Assembly: GCF_000428065.1 (NCBI RefSeq)
Contig: NZ_ATZF01000001.1
Span: forward strand, 363,822 to 427,821
Length of the DNA stretch: 64,000 nucleotides
Direction of reading: 5' to 3'
Source of the DNA: Shimazuella kribbensis DSM 45090
Lineage (GTDB): Bacteria > Bacillota > Bacilli > Thermoactinomycetales > Thermoactinomycetaceae
Shown here: piece by piece, positions 52,191 to 61,611 of the stretch
Position numbering within the stretch: the stretch's first letter is position 1
How the letters are laid out: each line of letters starts with the position of its first letter
Translations under genes and position numbers: made by a program
The notes under the pieces: model-generated
The model's input: only the letters and a program-made list of their open reading frames with translations
What the model was told of the DNA's origin: nothing
Databases searched by the model: none

Positions 52191-53034
52191 CTATGTTCTC
52201 ATCCTCCTTTCTTTCTGTTACTGTTTGATCATCTTCCCACTTATATTCGAAATCTTTTAATTTGGAGAGTACACGTCTTTTTTGATATAACATTTCCCCA
52301 GCTTCTGCAACATCTTGGATAGTATATCGATTGATGATCGCTCCAAACAGCATTCCGATAATTGGAACCATTTGAAATAACTTTTTCCATCCATAATTAT
52401 CTCGATAAGAGTAGATAACTTCTCTCCAACCTTGGAGTTTGGAGATCGCTTCTTGTTCCGTGTCATCACTAGCCTCGGTTAGTTCTTTCAATATTGCTTT
52501 TTTTCCTACAAAATCAGAACTAGCAAATTGCAAGCATTTCACGATGAAGATACGTTCTTCTTTCTTTCGTGGATCATACCCATACGTAATGGCCATTTCT
52601 TGTAAAACTTTTAATGATGTACCAAGCACAACAGGGATATCAATGGCTAACGTGAAAATCCCGCCAAATCCAGTTGTAGCCCCTTGAACTGTAGCGAAAT
52701 TCGTATGGTTGTCTTTGTTGTCTTTTGCAATTTGGTTCATTAATCCTAAGGGAACTTGAGGAATATGCTCAATGGTTACCTCAGAAGATGGAAGAGAGAG
52801 GTAATTGGCATATTGTCTAAGTATTTTATCTTGAGAGATTAGATACTGTCCGCCTGTTTGGATATAGCTCCCCAATTCATCTAGTGCTATACCAATATAT
52901 TTTTGAATGATCTTGGGTGTTATTTTGTCTAGGATAGCAAAAGGAATACGACCAATCTTTTCCCAGAACCAAAGGTCTGCTTGGTCTTCTTCCCATTCTT
53001 TAATTTTTTTCGATGCTTCTTGTAGTGATTCCAC
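52177..53034 (-). CDS. EcsC family protein
   Basis: 285 aa. ATTGFGGIFTLAIDIPVVLG and LKVLQEMAITYGYDPRKKEE are EcsC-family segments; FVKCLQFAS-like and VPIIGMLFGAIINRYTIQDV follow. Amphipathic, membrane-associated, function unclear. The GTG at 53034 lacks a ribosome-binding site; GGGGTGA further up is followed in frame by ATC-ATT-CTG only, so the true start may be non-standard or GTG. Confidence 0.78.
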   Translation of the reverse strand: MESLQEASKKIKEWEEDQADLWFWEKIGRIPFAILDKITPKIIQKYIGIALDELGSYIQTGGQYLISQDKILRQYANYLSLPSSEVTIEHIPQVPLGLMNQIAKDNKDNHTNFATVQGATTGFGGIFTLAIDIPVVLGTSLKVLQEMAITYGYDPRKKEERIFIVKCLQFASSDFVGKKAILKELTEASDDTEQEAISKLQGWREVIYSYRDNYGWKKLFQMVPIIGMLFGAIINRYTIQDVAEAGEMLYQKRRVLSKLKDFEYKWEDDQTVTERKEDENIDENL

Positions 53035-53083
53035 GGTATCTGGTTGATATGCGTTCAGAATGATTCACCCCATATGGATTTTC

Positions 53084-53224
53084 TTACTTGATAAGGCGCA
53101 AATGTTTTCCTTTACTTGTATTACGATCAATGAATTCTGCTAGAGTAATAGGTGATTTAGCCCATTGACGTAATTGTGCTTGAATTTGCCACGCTTTACC
53201 AGTAAGTTTTATGCTTTTGTTCAC
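53084..53224 (-). CDS. mciZ: MciZ, mother-cell inhibitor of FtsZ
   Basis: 46 aa: NKSIKLTGKAWQIQAQLRQW and AKSPITLAEFID. The pattern LxGKAWxIxAxLxxW...ITLxEFI matches Bacillus MciZ (about 40 aa), which caps FtsZ filaments in the mother cell. GTG start 8 bases behind GGAGGA. It lies beside nudF, divergently, as in Bacillus relatives. Too short for usual gene callers. Sigma-E control is known in B. subtilis; no promoter was verified here. Confidence 0.78.
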   Translation of the reverse strand: MNKSIKLTGKAWQIQAQLRQWAKSPITLAEFIDRNTSKGKHLRLIK

Positions 53225-53315
53225 TTTTATTTTCCTCCATTCATGGCTATCCGTCCAGTGTTGCCAGAAAAAAGATATAATAAAAAATATGTCTAGCTAA
53301 GGAGATACATACCCG

Positions 53316-53849
53316 ATGAAAAATTTAGAAGAAAAAACATTGTCCACGAAAAAATTATATGAAGGAAAAATAATTGATTTGCATTTGGATCATGTTTCTT
53401 TACCAGATGGAGGTACATCTTATCGAGAGATTGTGAAACATCCTGGTGCAGTTGCAATAATGGCAATTACAAAAGAGAATAAATTGGTATTGGTTCGACA
53501 GTTTCGTAAAGCATTAGAAAAGACTATTTATGAGATTCCGGCAGGAAAACTAGAAATAGGAGAAGAAGTAGAAACATGTGCACGTAGAGAATTACAGGAA
53601 GAGACAGGTTATACAGCAGAAACTTGGGAGAAAATAGTAGGGTTTTATACTTCACCAGGTTTTGCTGATGAATATATCCATTTGTTTGTAGCGGATCAAT
53701 TAACTCTAGGAAATACATCTCCTGATCAGGATGAATTTGTTGAAAGAGTGGAGCTTTCTTTAGAAGCGAGTATAGATAAAATAAATAGTGGTGAAATATG
53801 TGATGCAAAAACAATTTACGCTATCACATTATGGCAATTAAAACAGTAA
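53316..53849 (+). CDS. nudF: ADP-ribose pyrophosphatase (Nudix)
   Basis: 177 aa. Nudix box GKLEIGEEVETCARRELQEE-TGY, preceded by EIPA and followed by YTSPGFADEYIHLFVA, both typical of ADP-ribose hydrolases. Splits ADP-ribose to AMP and ribose 5-phosphate. Confidence 0.92.
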   Translation: MKNLEEKTLSTKKLYEGKIIDLHLDHVSLPDGGTSYREIVKHPGAVAIMAITKENKLVLVRQFRKALEKTIYEIPAGKLEIGEEVETCARRELQEETGYTAETWEKIVGFYTSPGFADEYIHLFVADQLTLGNTSPDQDEFVERVELSLEASIDKINSGEICDAKTIYAITLWQLKQ

Positions 53850-53863
53850 GACATTTGAAAGTT

Positions 53864-53892
53864 TTGTGAAAAGACATCTTTTATGGTATAAT
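53864..53892 (+). promoter_or_regulatory. Sigma-A promoter
   Basis: TTGTGA (53864-53869), 17-bp spacer, TATAAT (53887-53892), 35 bp before the next gene. Confidence 0.7.
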
Positions 53893-53927
53893 GGAAGTAT
53901 TCTGTTTATTACTTCGGGGTGATGGAA

Positions 53928-54494
53928 GTGAATCACGAAACACAAAACAGAAACATTTCCCTCACAGCAGCACGGTATACACTTAGACTTTGGGTATTGT
54001 ATGTACTACCGTTTGTATCTGGGCTAATCATTATCAATTTCTTTGAATGGTCCTATTTTTGGCCATTATTGTTACTTCTAACAACTTTAGTGGTAATTGC
54101 ATTCAATTTGATAATTGTATTGAATGACTGGTACCGCAAACCAATAGCGCGTTATCCTATTATCTTTCTGTTATATGCAGCCTGTTTTTTTGGGATTATG
54201 TTACTGGGAAAGGCACTAGGTGATATGTTGCTCTATGGACTACTTACCTTTGTTTTTCTTGTAAACACGCTACTTGGTTATTACTATCGGAGGAATATAA
54301 CGGCATGTGGATTGGTTTCTCGTATTATTTTAGTACTGAATACGATTTTTCCCATTACATACGCCATGCTTTATCTGTACTTTCACTCCGATGTGTCCAT
54401 GTTCTTAGAGGCTCCTGGTATGATTAGTTCCATTTGTCTAGGTCTTACGTACTTCTGTGGCGTAATCGTAGAGAGCATATATCGATTCGAATGA
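53928..54494 (+). CDS. Multi-pass membrane protein of unknown function
   Basis: 188 aa with about six hydrophobic helices (for example LYVLPFVSGLIIINFFEW and LLLLLTTLVVIAFNLIIVLN). GTG at 53928 has GGGGTGA at the right distance; GTG/ATG at 53919 overlap that site. No family recognised. Confidence 0.7.
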   Translation: MNHETQNRNISLTAARYTLRLWVLYVLPFVSGLIIINFFEWSYFWPLLLLLTTLVVIAFNLIIVLNDWYRKPIARYPIIFLLYAACFFGIMLLGKALGDMLLYGLLTFVFLVNTLLGYYYRRNITACGLVSRIILVLNTIFPITYAMLYLYFHSDVSMFLEAPGMISSICLGLTYFCGVIVESIYRFE

Positions 54495-54504
54495 TTTTAT
54501 CTAT

Positions 54505-54537
54505 CAGACAGCTGAATTTCGGCTGTCTGTTTTTTTG
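54505..54537 (+). terminator. Terminator after the membrane protein gene
   Basis: CAGACAGC/GCTGTCTG arms followed by eight T. Confidence 0.88.
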
Positions 54538-54659
54538 TTACTAAAAAAGTAACAATTTGCAGAATATCTGTATTGATTTCTTTTTGTTTTTTTCAGAAAA
54601 TGTTCATAACAAATCAATATGTATTTTTTTGGAATAAATGATCCATTTGGAGGTTTGAA

Positions 54660-55322
54660 ATGCAACGAATTTTTTGTTTAACATGGATGCTTATTTGTTG
54701 GCTTTTTATTTCTGGCTGTGGTTTGGTGACGTTTTCATCTGAACAAACACCAAAAGATAAACAACAGGTTACTCAACAAAAACCTGTTCCTACTCCCAAT
54801 ATGTTTCTTCCTATTAGTTCTTCTTCCAATCAAATAAATGATATAGTCGGGAATAAGCCGATTTTTGAGAAGGTACATGAAAAAATTATCACTGTAATAA
54901 GAGAAAATAAGCCAGTTCCTAGTATTCCTCCAAAAGTAGTCATACCTGTAGATGTAGTAGTCCCTAAACCACAGCCTCCAATCGATTCAGATCCAAATCC
55001 TTCTCCAAATCCACCTGTTGAAGAACCCAAAAACGATGATGAGGGAAGCAATCAGGAAGACGAAAAATATCAAGCAGCTGTAAAAAAAGCAAACGAATTG
55101 AAAAACACGGATCAACAAGTTACGGCAGATCAAGGAAATGTGTATGAAAAGCCAGAGGAAAAATCGAGTGTTCTACTGCAAGTTATCAAGGAACAAAAAC
55201 TACATGTTGGAGATACAAAAGTAGACGAAGAAGATGCAGAAATATGGTGTTATGTAAGCGGTAATGATGGACAAAAAGATATCATCGGATGGATTACTTA
55301 TCCAATCATTGAACAGAAGTAG
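54660..55322 (+). CDS. Lipoprotein with Pro-rich linker and C-terminal SH3-like domain
   Basis: 220 aa. Lipobox LFISGCG (Cys20), a Pro/Lys-rich linker (about 90-130: PKPQPPIDSDPNPSPNPPVE), then an SH3b-like segment (VTADQGNVYEKPEEKSSVLL, WCYVSGNDGQKDIIGWITYP). Likely sits in the cell envelope and may bind wall. GGAGG precedes the ATG. Confidence 0.75.
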   Translation: MQRIFCLTWMLICWLFISGCGLVTFSSEQTPKDKQQVTQQKPVPTPNMFLPISSSSNQINDIVGNKPIFEKVHEKIITVIRENKPVPSIPPKVVIPVDVVVPKPQPPIDSDPNPSPNPPVEEPKNDDEGSNQEDEKYQAAVKKANELKNTDQQVTADQGNVYEKPEEKSSVLLQVIKEQKLHVGDTKVDEEDAEIWCYVSGNDGQKDIIGWITYPIIEQK

Positions 55323-55347
55323 ATTCCACGAAGGAATCTTTTTTTGT
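55321..55347 (+). terminator. Terminator after the lipoprotein gene
   Basis: AGATTCC/GGAATCT arms with ACGAA loop and a T-run; the stop codon lies in the left arm. Confidence 0.82.
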
Positions 55348-55430
55348 TTTTCTAGCAAACAAAGAAGTATCCTATCATATCTGTTTATTCTATTTCATAG
55401 ATTTAAGTAGAAGAGAAAGGCAGGGATGAT

Positions 55431-56072
55431 ATGAAACGGAAAAATCGATTTTTACACATGTTGATGGAGCACCTCATAGAACACAAATCTATTTATTTGT
55501 TTGTAAGCGTATTGTTTTTAGTAGGTGTCGTATTTGGAGCAGTTATCGTTAATACATTGGATATCAATAAAAAAGGGGAACTACTGCAATACTTACATTA
55601 TTTTTTTCAAGGTTTAGCCCAAGATGATATTGCAGATCCCAGCGTAGCTTTTCAACATTCTATTGGAGATTACTTTAAAATGCTCGCATTAATGTGGATA
55701 CTTGGTTTATCCGTGATTGGGATCCCCATTATGCTTGTCTATTTATTTTTCAAGGGCTTGGTCATCGGGTTTACGATTGGATTTTTGATCAATCAGCTTT
55801 CGTGGAAAGGATTATGGTTTGCTATTGCTGCCGTGGTTCCCATTAATATAGTAGTAATACCAGTATTACTTGTTTTATCCGTAGCAGGGATTCAGTTCTC
55901 CATTACTTTGGTTCGTAATCGGTTTATTCATAGTAGGGGACCGATTTATCCGCAATTTGTTAGGTATTCGATATTAGCATCAACACTCACTGTTTGTTTG
56001 TTGATTGTAGCTGCAACAGAAGCCTATATTTCTCCTTTGTGGATGAAAAATGTTATTCCTTTTTCGATGTAG
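55431..56072 (+). CDS. spoIIM: Stage II sporulation protein M
   Basis: 213 aa, five helices, basic N-terminus. FLVGVVFGAVIVNTLDINKK, GLSVIGIPIMLVYLFFKGLV, GFTIGFLINQLSWKG are SpoIIM-family segments. Part of the SpoIID-M-P engulfment machinery that remodels septal peptidoglycan. Placed between nudF and fur as in Bacillus. Confidence 0.92.
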   Translation: MKRKNRFLHMLMEHLIEHKSIYLFVSVLFLVGVVFGAVIVNTLDINKKGELLQYLHYFFQGLAQDDIADPSVAFQHSIGDYFKMLALMWILGLSVIGIPIMLVYLFFKGLVIGFTIGFLINQLSWKGLWFAIAAVVPINIVVIPVLLVLSVAGIQFSITLVRNRFIHSRGPIYPQFVRYSILASTLTVCLLIVAATEAYISPLWMKNVIPFSM

Positions 56073-56171
56073 TTTGTTATAATAATTCTTATCTGATAGT
56101 TTTTTTCATTTAGTTTGACTTCCCCCTGATTTCTCACCTATAATGAATATATGGCATAGGGGGTGGTGTCT

Positions 56172-56651
56172 GTGGAAAAACGGGTGAATCAAATTAAACA
56201 ACAACTATCTGCCCATAACTACAAGTTAACCCCCCAACGGGAAGCAACTGTCCGTGTTCTTATAGAGAATGAGGAAGCACACCTCAGTGCTGAGGATGTT
56301 TACCTGTTGGTGAAGGAGAAGGCACCAGAGATTGGATTAGCTACTGTTTATCGTACTCTGGAGTTGTTAAGTGACCTCTCTGTCATTCATAAACTGAACT
56401 TTGGTGATGGTGTTACGCGTTATGAATTTAGGGCTGAAGGGGCAGAACATCATCATCATCACTTGATTTGTTTAAATTGTGGAGAAGTAGACGAAATTAT
56501 GGAAGATTTATTAACGCCGATTGAAGCAAGAGTAGAAGAAGAATATGAATTTCAGATTGTGGACCATCGACTAACTTTTCATGGTGTCTGTAGACGTTGC
56601 AAAGAAGTGGTTGCAGATCCTAAAAAGCTTGTTGGTGCTCGTGTTACGTAA
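56172..56651 (+). CDS. fur: Ferric uptake regulator family repressor
   Basis: 159 aa from GTG 56172 behind AGGGGG. DNA-binding wing region KLTPQREATVRVLIENEEAH, GLATVYRTLELL, metal site EHHHHHLICLNCGEV and C-terminal CRRC. The place before yqzK identifies it as Fur rather than PerR or Zur. Represses iron uptake with Fe2+. Confidence 0.92.
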   Translation: MEKRVNQIKQQLSAHNYKLTPQREATVRVLIENEEAHLSAEDVYLLVKEKAPEIGLATVYRTLELLSDLSVIHKLNFGDGVTRYEFRAEGAEHHHHHLICLNCGEVDEIMEDLLTPIEARVEEEYEFQIVDHRLTFHGVCRRCKEVVADPKKLVGARVT

Positions 56652-56656
56652 TTTCG

Positions 56657-56685
56657 AAGAGATCAAATAAAGATCTCTTTTTTTG
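56657..56685 (+). terminator. Terminator after fur
   Basis: AAGAGATC (56657-56664) and GATCTCTT (56672-56679), then T-run. Confidence 0.88.
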
Positions 56686-56745
56686 TGGACTAAATTGTTT
56701 TAAAAAGTGGTAAGATATACTTGTCATCTAAAGGAGGAAGAACTT

Positions 56746-57876
56746 ATGATAGTTGGTGTTCCAAAAGAAATAAAAAATAATGAAAATCGTGTAGCAATTA
56801 CACCTGCTGGTATTGATGCGTTAACGCATGCTGGTCATCAAGTGATCATTGAAACAAATGCCGGGATTGGAAGCGGTTTCACAGATGAAGAATATGCGAG
56901 TCATGGAGCAGAAATAATTGGTACAGCAGAAGAAGTTTGGTCCAAGGCTGAAATGATTATGAAAGTTAAGGAGCCTCTTCCTTCTGAATATGGATATTTC
57001 CGTGAAAATTTAATTTTATTTACATATCTCCATCTAGCCCCAGAGTTGGAGTTAACAAAGGCACTGATGGAGAAAAAAGTAACTGCAATTGCCTATGAGA
57101 CAATCCAAATGGATAATGGAGCATTACCATTATTGACACCGATGAGTGAAGTTGCAGGTAGGATGTCTGTCCAGATTGGTGCACAGTTTTTAGAAAAACC
57201 TCATGGCGGTAAAGGTGTACTTCTTGGTGGGGTACCTGGAGTACCTGCTGGCAATGTAGTGATTATTGGTGGAGGAGTAGTTGGGACCAATGCTGCAAAA
57301 ATGGCCTTGGGCCTTGGAGCAAATGTGACTTTACTTGATGTAAACCCAGATCGATTACGTCAATTAGATGATATATTTGGAGGACGTTTGAACACCGTTA
57401 TTTCCAATGCTTACAATATAAGAGAAGCCGTTCGAAAAACAGATTTATTAATCGGAGCAGTTTTGATTCCAGGTAGAAGAGCACCTCGCTTAGTGACAGA
57501 AGATATGGTCCAAGAGATGGAAGCTGGTTCTGTTATTGTGGATGTAGCAATCGACCAAGGTGGTTCCATAGAAACGATTGATCGTGTTACCACCCATAGT
57601 GAGCCGACGTATGAAAAATATGGTGTTGTTCATTATTCTGTTGCTAATATGCCAGGGGCAGTTCCACGTACTTCTACGATTGCTCTTACGAATGTCACTG
57701 TTCCATATGCAGTGCTCCTTGCTTCAAAAGGTGCTGAAAAAGCGATTCAGTCTAGCAAACCGCTTGCTAAAGGTGTAAATGTAATGAATGGACATGTTAC
57801 GTATGAGGCTGTTGCAGAAAGTTTACAGCTCCCCTATACACCATTAAACGATGTCATGAATCTAGCTATTCTTTAG
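56746..57876 (+). CDS. ald: Alanine dehydrogenase
   Basis: 376 aa from ATG 56746 behind AAAGGAGGAAG; the open frame upstream (56707) is not used. [39 protein letters not shown]-binding [57 protein letters not shown]. Converts alanine and pyruvate reversibly; needed for sporulation in B. subtilis. Its place between fur and yqzK is not the Bacillus order. Confidence 0.95.
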   Translation: MIVGVPKEIKNNENRVAITPAGIDALTHAGHQVIIETNAGIGSGFTDEEYASHGAEIIGTAEEVWSKAEMIMKVKEPLPSEYGYFRENLILFTYLHLAPELELTKALMEKKVTAIAYETIQMDNGALPLLTPMSEVAGRMSVQIGAQFLEKPHGGKGVLLGGVPGVPAGNVVIIGGGVVGTNAAKMALGLGANVTLLDVNPDRLRQLDDIFGGRLNTVISNAYNIREAVRKTDLLIGAVLIPGRRAPRLVTEDMVQEMEAGSVIVDVAIDQGGSIETIDRVTTHSEPTYEKYGVVHYSVANMPGAVPRTSTIALTNVTVPYAVLLASKGAEKAIQSSKPLAKGVNVMNGHVTYEAVAESLQLPYTPLNDVMNLAIL

Positions 57877-57936
57877 CATAAACCATTACCCTTTTCCATA
57901 AATTGAAGTAGTGATAAGGAAATAAGGGTGATTGGG

Positions 57937-58176
57937 ATGATTTTTTCTTTTCAAAGAATAAAGAGAGTGAGTTTTTTTATCTGTCTCTTTTTGTTGTTTG
58001 TGTTTATGCTCTCGCAATTGCTTCAGTTGTTTTCGTATTTTTTTCCAATACGTTCGCCTTATCAAGAGCCTTTTGGAAATGCTGTTAAAGTTTCTACTAT
58101 GGAATCTCAGCAAAATTTCATACGTGACTCGACATGGTTGGATCGGTTACTTGTTTTTTATTGGATTGGCGAGTAG
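57937..58176 (+). CDS. YqzK-like membrane protein (DUF4227)
   Basis: 79 aa. One helix (VSFFICLFLLFVFMLSQLLQ), then PYQEPFGNAVKVS and the C-terminal WLDRLLVFYWIGE typical of DUF4227. ATG 57937 behind AAGGGTG. In Bacillus yqzK follows fur and precedes xerD; here xerD is missing and deoB follows. Confidence 0.72.
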   Translation: MIFSFQRIKRVSFFICLFLLFVFMLSQLLQLFSYFFPIRSPYQEPFGNAVKVSTMESQQNFIRDSTWLDRLLVFYWIGE

Positions 58177-58329
58177 GTTCAATTTTAAAGGATGGCAGTA
58201 AGGGATGAAGTGCATGCTAAGGCTATGCGGCGAGTCCCTTTTTTGTTAGATTAGAAAGTGTAAAAGAAACAGCATTTACAATATTTCGACTAGACTTGAC
58301 TCATTTATACTCTCATATAGAGGTGAAAA

Positions 58330-59520
58330 ATGTTGCCTATATCTCGAGTAATGGTAATTGTATTAGACAGTGTTGGCATTGGGGAGTTACCTGATGCGAA
58401 AGATTTTAATGATGTTGGTTCTCATACATTGTTACATATTTCACAGCATCAACATGGTTTACATATGCCCAATATGCAAAAATTAGGTTTAGGGAATATC
58501 GAAACGTTAGAGGGAGTACAGCCAACGGACGTTCCGACAGCATTCTATGGAAAGATGGTAGAGATATCAAAAGGAAAAGATACGACTACAGGTCACTGGG
58601 AAATGATGGGTTTGAGAACCGATATTCCTTTTCCGAGTTATCCAAACGGATTTCCGTTGGAACTTATTCAAACCTTAGAAGAAAAAACAGGTCGCAAAGT
58701 AATTGGAAATTGCGTTGCTTCTGGAACACAAATTATTGAAGAACTAGGTTCGGAACATATGGAGACCGGAAATATCATTGTTTATACTTCTGCAGACAGT
58801 GTATTTCAGATTGCCGCGCATGAAGAAGTAGTTCCTTTGGAGGAGTTATATCATATTTGCGAAATTGCCAGAGAACTGACACTGCAAGATAAATGGTCTG
58901 TTGTCAGAGTGATAGCTAGACCATTTATAGGACAACCAGGCAACTTTACTAGAACAGCCAATCGGAAAGACTATAGTGTCAAACCACCAGGTAAAACAAT
59001 TCTCAATCATCTGTATGATACAGGGGTAGAGGTAGTAGCAGTAGGGAAGATATCTGATATATTCGCAGGAGAGGGCATCAGTAAGTCCATACATACAGAA
59101 TCCAATATGGATGGAGTAGATAAGCTTCTTACTTGCTATGATGATATCCAAGAGGGCTTTATTTTTGTGAATTTGGTTGATTTTGATGCTAAGTTTGGAC
59201 ATCGTCGAGATCCGGTGGGTTATGCCAATGCTTTGGAAGAGTTCGATGCACGTGTTCCGGAAATTCTCGACAAACTAACGGAAAAAGATTTACTCATCAT
59301 AACTGCAGATCATGGGAATGATCCTACTTTTCATGGTACAGACCATACAAGAGAATATACACCTTTGCTCGTGTACACTACTGGAAACAAAGAAAAAAAG
59401 ACAGGTGAGAAAAATTTAGGAATCCGAAATACATTTGCTGACGTAGGAGCTACTATTGCGGAGATTTTCGATGTAGCTTCTCCACTTGGGGAAAGTTTTT
59501 ATCAAAAAATAAAGGGTTGA
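58330..59520 (+). CDS. deoB: Phosphopentomutase
   Basis: 396 aa of the alkaline-phosphatase superfamily. Metal motifs [29 protein letters not shown] (Thr nucleophile region), [15 protein letters not shown] and [20 protein letters not shown]. Interconverts (deoxy)ribose 1- and 5-phosphates. Its stop touches the next phosphorylase gene: nucleoside salvage operon. Confidence 0.95.
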   Translation: MLPISRVMVIVLDSVGIGELPDAKDFNDVGSHTLLHISQHQHGLHMPNMQKLGLGNIETLEGVQPTDVPTAFYGKMVEISKGKDTTTGHWEMMGLRTDIPFPSYPNGFPLELIQTLEEKTGRKVIGNCVASGTQIIEELGSEHMETGNIIVYTSADSVFQIAAHEEVVPLEELYHICEIARELTLQDKWSVVRVIARPFIGQPGNFTRTANRKDYSVKPPGKTILNHLYDTGVEVVAVGKISDIFAGEGISKSIHTESNMDGVDKLLTCYDDIQEGFIFVNLVDFDAKFGHRRDPVGYANALEEFDARVPEILDKLTEKDLLIITADHGNDPTFHGTDHTREYTPLLVYTTGNKEKKTGEKNLGIRNTFADVGATIAEIFDVASPLGESFYQKIKG

Positions 59521-59525
59521 GCGAG

Positions 59526-60338
59526 ATGACTATTTTAAAAGAAGCGGTTCGTTCGATACAAGAACGAATAAATAAGAAACCTAGAATCGGTTTAATTTTG
59601 GGATCTGGTTTAGGAATGTTAGCGGATGAGATTCAAAATCCAGTTACCATTTCTTATGAAGAAATCCCACATTTTCCTTTATCCACTGTAGAGGGACATG
59701 CAGGAGAATTAGTAATTGGAGAGTTAGAGGGGCAAAATGTTATTACGATGCGAGGTAGATTTCATCTTTATGAGGGTCATCCAATCGAAGCGGTTACCTT
59801 TCCGATTCGTGTGATGAAAGAACTCGGAGTAGAAATTATCCTTGTGACCAATGCAGCAGGAGGAGTCAACACCTCCTATCAAGCTGGAGACTTAATGTTA
59901 ATTCAAGATCATATCAATCTGATGTATCAAAATCCATTGATTGGACCTAATGATTCAACGGTAGGGGAACGTTTTCCAGACATGTCAGCAGCTTATGATA
60001 GGCAGTTACGTGAGTTGGCAAAAATGGTAGCTGAAAAACAAGGAGTATCACTTCAATCTGGGGTTTATGCAGCAGTACAAGGACCTTCTTATGAAACTCC
60101 AGCAGAAATTCGTATGATTCGAGCCATTGGTGGAGATGCTGTGGGAATGTCGACGGTTCCTGAGGTAATCGTAGCTCGCCATGCAGGAATTCGAGTATTA
60201 GGAATATCTTGCATTACCAATATGGCAGCTGGTATTTTGCCACAACCCCTTAGCCATGCTGAAGTCATGGAAACAGCAGAACGTGTGAAAGAAGATTTTA
60301 TTCAGTTATTGCATGGTATCATAAAAGATCTACGTTAG
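59526..60338 (+). CDS. punA: Purine nucleoside phosphorylase, trimeric type
   Basis: 270 aa. GLILGSGLGMLADEI (phosphate loop), PHFPLSTVEGHAGELV, FHLYEGHP, VTNAAGGVN, GPSYETPAEIRM and CITNMAAGI. The purine-pocket Glu (in YET) and Asn (in ITN) of 6-oxopurine enzymes are both present, so guanosine/inosine are likely substrates. ATG 59526 is preceded by AAAGGG; TTG 59517 is possible. Confidence 0.93.
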   Translation: MTILKEAVRSIQERINKKPRIGLILGSGLGMLADEIQNPVTISYEEIPHFPLSTVEGHAGELVIGELEGQNVITMRGRFHLYEGHPIEAVTFPIRVMKELGVEIILVTNAAGGVNTSYQAGDLMLIQDHINLMYQNPLIGPNDSTVGERFPDMSAAYDRQLRELAKMVAEKQGVSLQSGVYAAVQGPSYETPAEIRMIRAIGGDAVGMSTVPEVIVARHAGIRVLGISCITNMAAGILPQPLSHAEVMETAERVKEDFIQLLHGIIKDLR

Positions 60339-60349
60339 GAGATTTGTTC

Positions 60350-61174
60350 ATGAGCAACCATACTCAAATACAAGAAGCTGCCGAAGCGATAAAAAAAATA
60401 ATTACAGAAAAACCATCCATTGGACTTATTTTAGGATCAGGCTTAGGCGATTTAGCAGATCAAATCAAAAATAGTAGGAAGATTGCTTATGACAAAATTC
60501 CTCATTTTCCAATATCAACGGTAGAAGGACATGCTGGTCAGTTAGTTATAGGAGAACTAGAAGGCAAAACAGTTGTAGCTATGCAAGGTAGATTTCATTT
60601 TTATGAAGGCTATACACAGCGAGAAGTTGTGTTTCCTGTCTATGTAATGAAGCAACTGGGAATAGAAACGTTACTGGTTACCAATGCAGCAGGTGGGATG
60701 AATGCAAACTTCCAAGCAGGAGATCTCATGATTATTACAGATCACCTCAATATGACTGGTTCAAATCCATTAATTGGGCCTCATACTGCTGAACTTGGCC
60801 CTCGATTTCCGGATATGAGCAGTGCTTATACACCTGATTTGATAAAACTAGCAGAACAAATTGCAAGTAGTCATGGTTTTTCAATTCAGAAAGGGGTTTA
60901 TGCTGGAATTAGTGGACCGACTTATATGACCCCTGCTGAGTTGATCATGCTTCGCAATTTAGGTGGTGATGCAGTAGGAATGTCAACCGTTCCAGAGGTG
61001 ATCGCTGCAAGTTTTGTAGGTTTACAAGTATTGGGAATTTCGTGTATTACCGATATGGCAATAGGAGAAGAACTAGAGCCTCTGACTCATGAACAAGTAA
61101 TGGAAACTGCAAATAGGACAAAGCCAAAGTTTATTCAATTGGTAAAAGGGTTACTAAGCGAGGTTAAAGGATGA
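60350..61174 (+). CDS. Second trimeric-type purine nucleoside phosphorylase with altered purine pocket
   Basis: 274 aa, paralogous with the preceding punA along its whole length (GLILGSGLGDLADQI, PHFPISTVEGHAGQLV, FHFYEGY, VTNAAGGMN). The pocket positions differ: YMTPAE instead of YETPAE, and CITDMAIGEE instead of CITNMAAGI. Asp at that Asn position is what 6-aminopurine enzymes such as methylthioadenosine phosphorylase carry, so adenosine-type substrates are suggested. ATG behind AGGAGA, 11 bp after punA. Confidence 0.85.
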   Translation: MSNHTQIQEAAEAIKKIITEKPSIGLILGSGLGDLADQIKNSRKIAYDKIPHFPISTVEGHAGQLVIGELEGKTVVAMQGRFHFYEGYTQREVVFPVYVMKQLGIETLLVTNAAGGMNANFQAGDLMIITDHLNMTGSNPLIGPHTAELGPRFPDMSSAYTPDLIKLAEQIASSHGFSIQKGVYAGISGPTYMTPAELIMLRNLGGDAVGMSTVPEVIAASFVGLQVLGISCITDMAIGEELEPLTHEQVMETANRTKPKFIQLVKGLLSEVKG

Positions 61175-61177
61175 CTT

Positions 61178-61375
61178 TTGCAGAAAATTATTCGAAAGAA
61201 TCGTGATGAGAAAGGTTTTTCAAAAGAAGAATTAACATTTTTGATCCATGGTTATAACAGAGGCGATATTCCAGATTATCAAATGTCTGCTTGGGCAATG
61301 GCCGTTTATTTTCAGGGTATGTCTTCAGAAGTGAAAAGTTATACAATAAACAAGAAACGTCTACTAAAAAAGTAG
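61178..61375 (+). pseudogene. pdp: Pyrimidine-nucleoside phosphorylase, N-terminal fragment
   Basis: TTG start behind AAAGGATG; KIIRKNRDEKGFSKEELTFL IHGYNRGDIPDYQMSAWAMA matches the helical N-domain of Pdp (normally about 430 aa). After AVYFQGMSSEVKSYT the frame runs into a terminator and stops, so the catalytic part is deleted. It ended the deoB-punA operon originally, as in Bacillus-type salvage clusters. Confidence 0.8.
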
Positions 61376-61384
61376 GCGTTTTAT
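61355..61384 (+). terminator. Terminator at the end of the salvage operon
   Basis: AAACGTCTACT (61355-61365) and AGTAGGCGTTT (61371-61381) pair with one mismatch, overlapping the stop of the pdp fragment; T-run follows. Confidence 0.75.
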
Positions 61385-61527
61385 ACTTGATTAATAGGGG
61401 TGTCAAGATGGTAGAGGAAATGAAAGGATTGGAGACAGAAGAAGATATCACAGAAGGCTGGCGAGATTGGTAATCCATAGTGGAAATACAGATTTCTATA
61501 ATTTATCAATCTAGGAAAACTTCATTA

Positions 61528-61571
61528 AAAAAGGTCGAATCCCTTATTATGTTACGAAATCGACCTTTTTA
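61528..61571. terminator. Terminator of the DUF817 gene
   Basis: AAAAAGGTCGA and TCGACCTTTTT arms with a 21-nt loop; works on both strands. Confidence 0.65.
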
Positions 61572-61611
61572 ATAATATTCTTAATAGTTTTAAAAAAGAC
61601 TAGTATTTATC

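Noticed and set aside
61408-61473. 21-codon frame after the pdp fragment
   Set aside because: Very short, acidic, weak start; no evidence of expression.
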